Shown in pieces: positions 14,816-15,644 of a stretch of 15,644 nucleotides of DNA. The DNA comes from CAYJHC01 sp964369805 (GTDB lineage: Bacteria > Bacillota > Clostridia > Peptostreptococcales > Anaerovoracaceae): positions 1-15,644 of the forward strand of contig CAYJFM010000041.1 in NCBI GenBank assembly GCA_964369805.1, given 5' to 3'. Below the pieces are notes generated by a model, which saw nothing but the letters and a program-made list of their open reading frames with translations, ran no database searches and was not told the origin of the DNA. Numbering within the stretch: the first letter of the stretch is position 1; each line of letters starts with the position of its first letter. Both the position numbers and the translations under genes were made by a program.

Positions 14816-15259
14816 ATGAAGAAGATTTTAATTATGGTTACTACATTAATGCTTGTAATGGTTATGGCTACTGGCTGTGGCGGCGGTGGAAGCGAAGCAG
14901 AAGAAGAGGCGAAAGCACCTGAAGTGACAAGAGAAGATGTTATAGGCAAATGGCAAGAATCAGATAATCTGTTTGATGGAGAGAGTAATTTTGATTTAGA
15001 AAAAGAACTAGCTGAAAGTCCAGACTGGGTAGGATATTATGTTTTTAATGAAGATGGAACAGCCTATGAATGGACAGGAGATGAGGGCGTAACAAATGAA
15101 AATATTTATACATGGGAATTAAATGGTAATGTGATTACCATTACAGATGATACTTTTACTGATCAAACAGAGGATCTTATATACCAAGAAGATGGTACTA
15201 TATTAGAAGATCATGATAGGTTTGTAGAAGGAATGGAAATAGTCTATACTAAAATGTAG
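14816..15259 (+). CDS. Small extracytoplasmic lipoprotein of unknown function
   Basis: This 147-residue protein has a lipoprotein signal: MKKI, a hydrophobic stretch, and lipobox MATGC with Cys21, followed by a flexible Gly/Glu-rich linker. The mature part (about 37-147) is acidic and rich in short beta strands, with GKWQES near the start and repeated EDGTxxE patterns (FNEDGTAYEW, YQEDGTILED). This resembles the small beta-barrel, lipocalin-like domains found in many clostridial lipoproteins. No enzyme motif is visible. The AAGGAGGAG ribosome binding site is strong. It ends the signalling cluster, 55 bases after the pseudo-receiver gene, and could be a target of the system or an accessory sensor for it; this is a guess from position. 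Confidence 0.8.
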   Translation: MKKILIMVTTLMLVMVMATGCGGGGSEAEEEAKAPEVTREDVIGKWQESDNLFDGESNFDLEKELAESPDWVGYYVFNEDGTAYEWTGDEGVTNENIYTWELNGNVITITDDTFTDQTEDLIYQEDGTILEDHDRFVEGMEIVYTKM

Positions 15260-15323
15260 ATATGAACCTAGTAGAGCAGAATCAATATCTTTGCATGAAT
15301 GATAGAAAAATAAAATAGTAATT

Positions 15324-15362
15324 AAAACCCTCTTTGCCGATGATTGGTAAAGAGGGTTTTGG
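15324..15362 (+). terminator. Bidirectional intrinsic terminator between the lipoprotein and surface-protein genes
   Basis: AAAACCCTCTTT (15324-15335) pairs perfectly with AAAGAGGGTTTT (15349-15360), with two or three further pairs inside and a small loop. T residues on either side allow it to work in both directions. Confidence 0.87.
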
Positions 15363-15402
15363 ATTTCAACTTAAAGCTATATTCAAGTTTTTCTTTAAAA
15401 GA

Positions 15403-15644
15403 TTATGCTTTTGACTTTCTTTTCGCAATAACGAAAACTCCTAAAGCAGAAGCTACAGCCAAAGATATTAGTGCATATATATTTACATTATCACCTGTTT
15501 CAGGAACTGGGGCAGGGACAGGCTCAGGTGTAGGCGTAGGCTCTGGTATTGCTGTTACAGTAAATGTTCCTCTAGCTGTTCCATAGTCAAGATTTGATAT
15601 TTCTATTGGATATGTCCTGCTGCTAGGTTAGCTGTATAGTCTCC
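15403..15644 (-). CDS. C-terminal end of an LPXTG-like wall-anchored surface protein (partial, probable frameshift)
   Basis: Reading the - strand to the TAA at 15405-15403 gives a classic sorting signal: a Pro/Thr/Glu-rich stalk (PEPTPTPEPVPAPVP), the motif VPETG followed by DN, a hydrophobic segment (YALISLAVASALGVFVIA) and a basic tail KRKSKA. Sortase would cleave between Thr and Gly and link the protein to peptidoglycan. Upstream, the frame reads TYPIEISNLDYGTARGTFTVTA, a typical repeat-domain ending, but meets a stop at 15630-15628. The neighbouring frame reads GDYTANLAAG up to about 15615 and would join smoothly if one base were restored there. That suggests a one-base deletion, either real or an assembly error near a contig end. 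The rest of the gene lies outside the window. The motif has Val in place of the usual Leu. Confidence 0.8.

Noticed and set aside
15344..15586. 80-residue + strand ORF with a Gly/Thr/Val-rich tail at the right edge
   Set aside because: It begins inside a terminator hairpin, and its repetitive tail is the complement of the Pro/Thr/Glu-rich stalk of the - strand surface protein.

Overview
The window is AT-rich, with strong AGGAGG-type ribosome binding sites, two lipoprotein signal peptides and an LPXTG-like sorting signal at the right edge. Together these point to a low-GC Gram-positive anaerobe of the Clostridia; a selenium-using member, perhaps of the Peptostreptococcaceae, is my inference. 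A run of 10 Ns (12793-12802) shows that this is a draft assembly. There are no rRNA or tRNA genes, CRISPR arrays or insertion sequences that I can see.

Layout. (1) 1-3245, + strand: the 3' part of a large membrane c-di-GMP phosphodiesterase (periplasmic-binding-type sensor, degenerate GGDEF, intact EAL), then an MntP-type manganese exporter and a small acidic protein of unknown function. (2) 3303-4448, - strand: a lipoprotein MsrA-MsrB fusion for repair of oxidised methionine outside the membrane. (3) 4730-5889, + strand: a two-gene DNA-alkylation-repair operon, an AlkD-like glycosylase followed by an O6-alkylguanine-DNA alkyltransferase (Ogt). (4) 5952-10410: a lysine/diaminopimelate block of the acetylase type. 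dapH, a lysA-type decarboxylase and an aminotransferase lie on the - strand, and an M20 deacetylase is divergent on the + strand. (5) 10488-15259, + strand: a signalling cluster with a 7TM-like sensor carrying a His-rich insert and a kinase-like but degenerate C-terminus, a second membrane histidine kinase with intact key motifs, a NarL/LuxR-type response regulator, a stand-alone pseudo-receiver protein, and a small lipoprotein. (6) The right edge, - strand: the C-terminal end of a wall-anchored surface protein, apparently with a one-base frameshift.

The most interesting item is the Ogt gene. Its open frame appears to stop at 5791-5793, but the TGA sits exactly where the catalytic Cys of the PCHRV motif belongs. 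The frame then continues for 31 well-conserved residues to a TAA at 5887-5889. Directly after the TGA is a hairpin with a G-rich apical loop whose first base is 21 nt downstream, as expected for a bacterial SECIS element. I therefore read this as a selenoprotein: a suicide DNA-repair alkyltransferase with selenocysteine at residue 123 as its methyl acceptor.

The second item worth attention is the multi-part signalling cluster. An apparently inactive kinase-like sensor is encoded one base from an apparently active kinase, and a receiver-like protein lacking phosphorylation residues follows the response regulator. Bidirectional terminators separate the converging units at about 3257-3289, 5894-5936 and 15324-15360.
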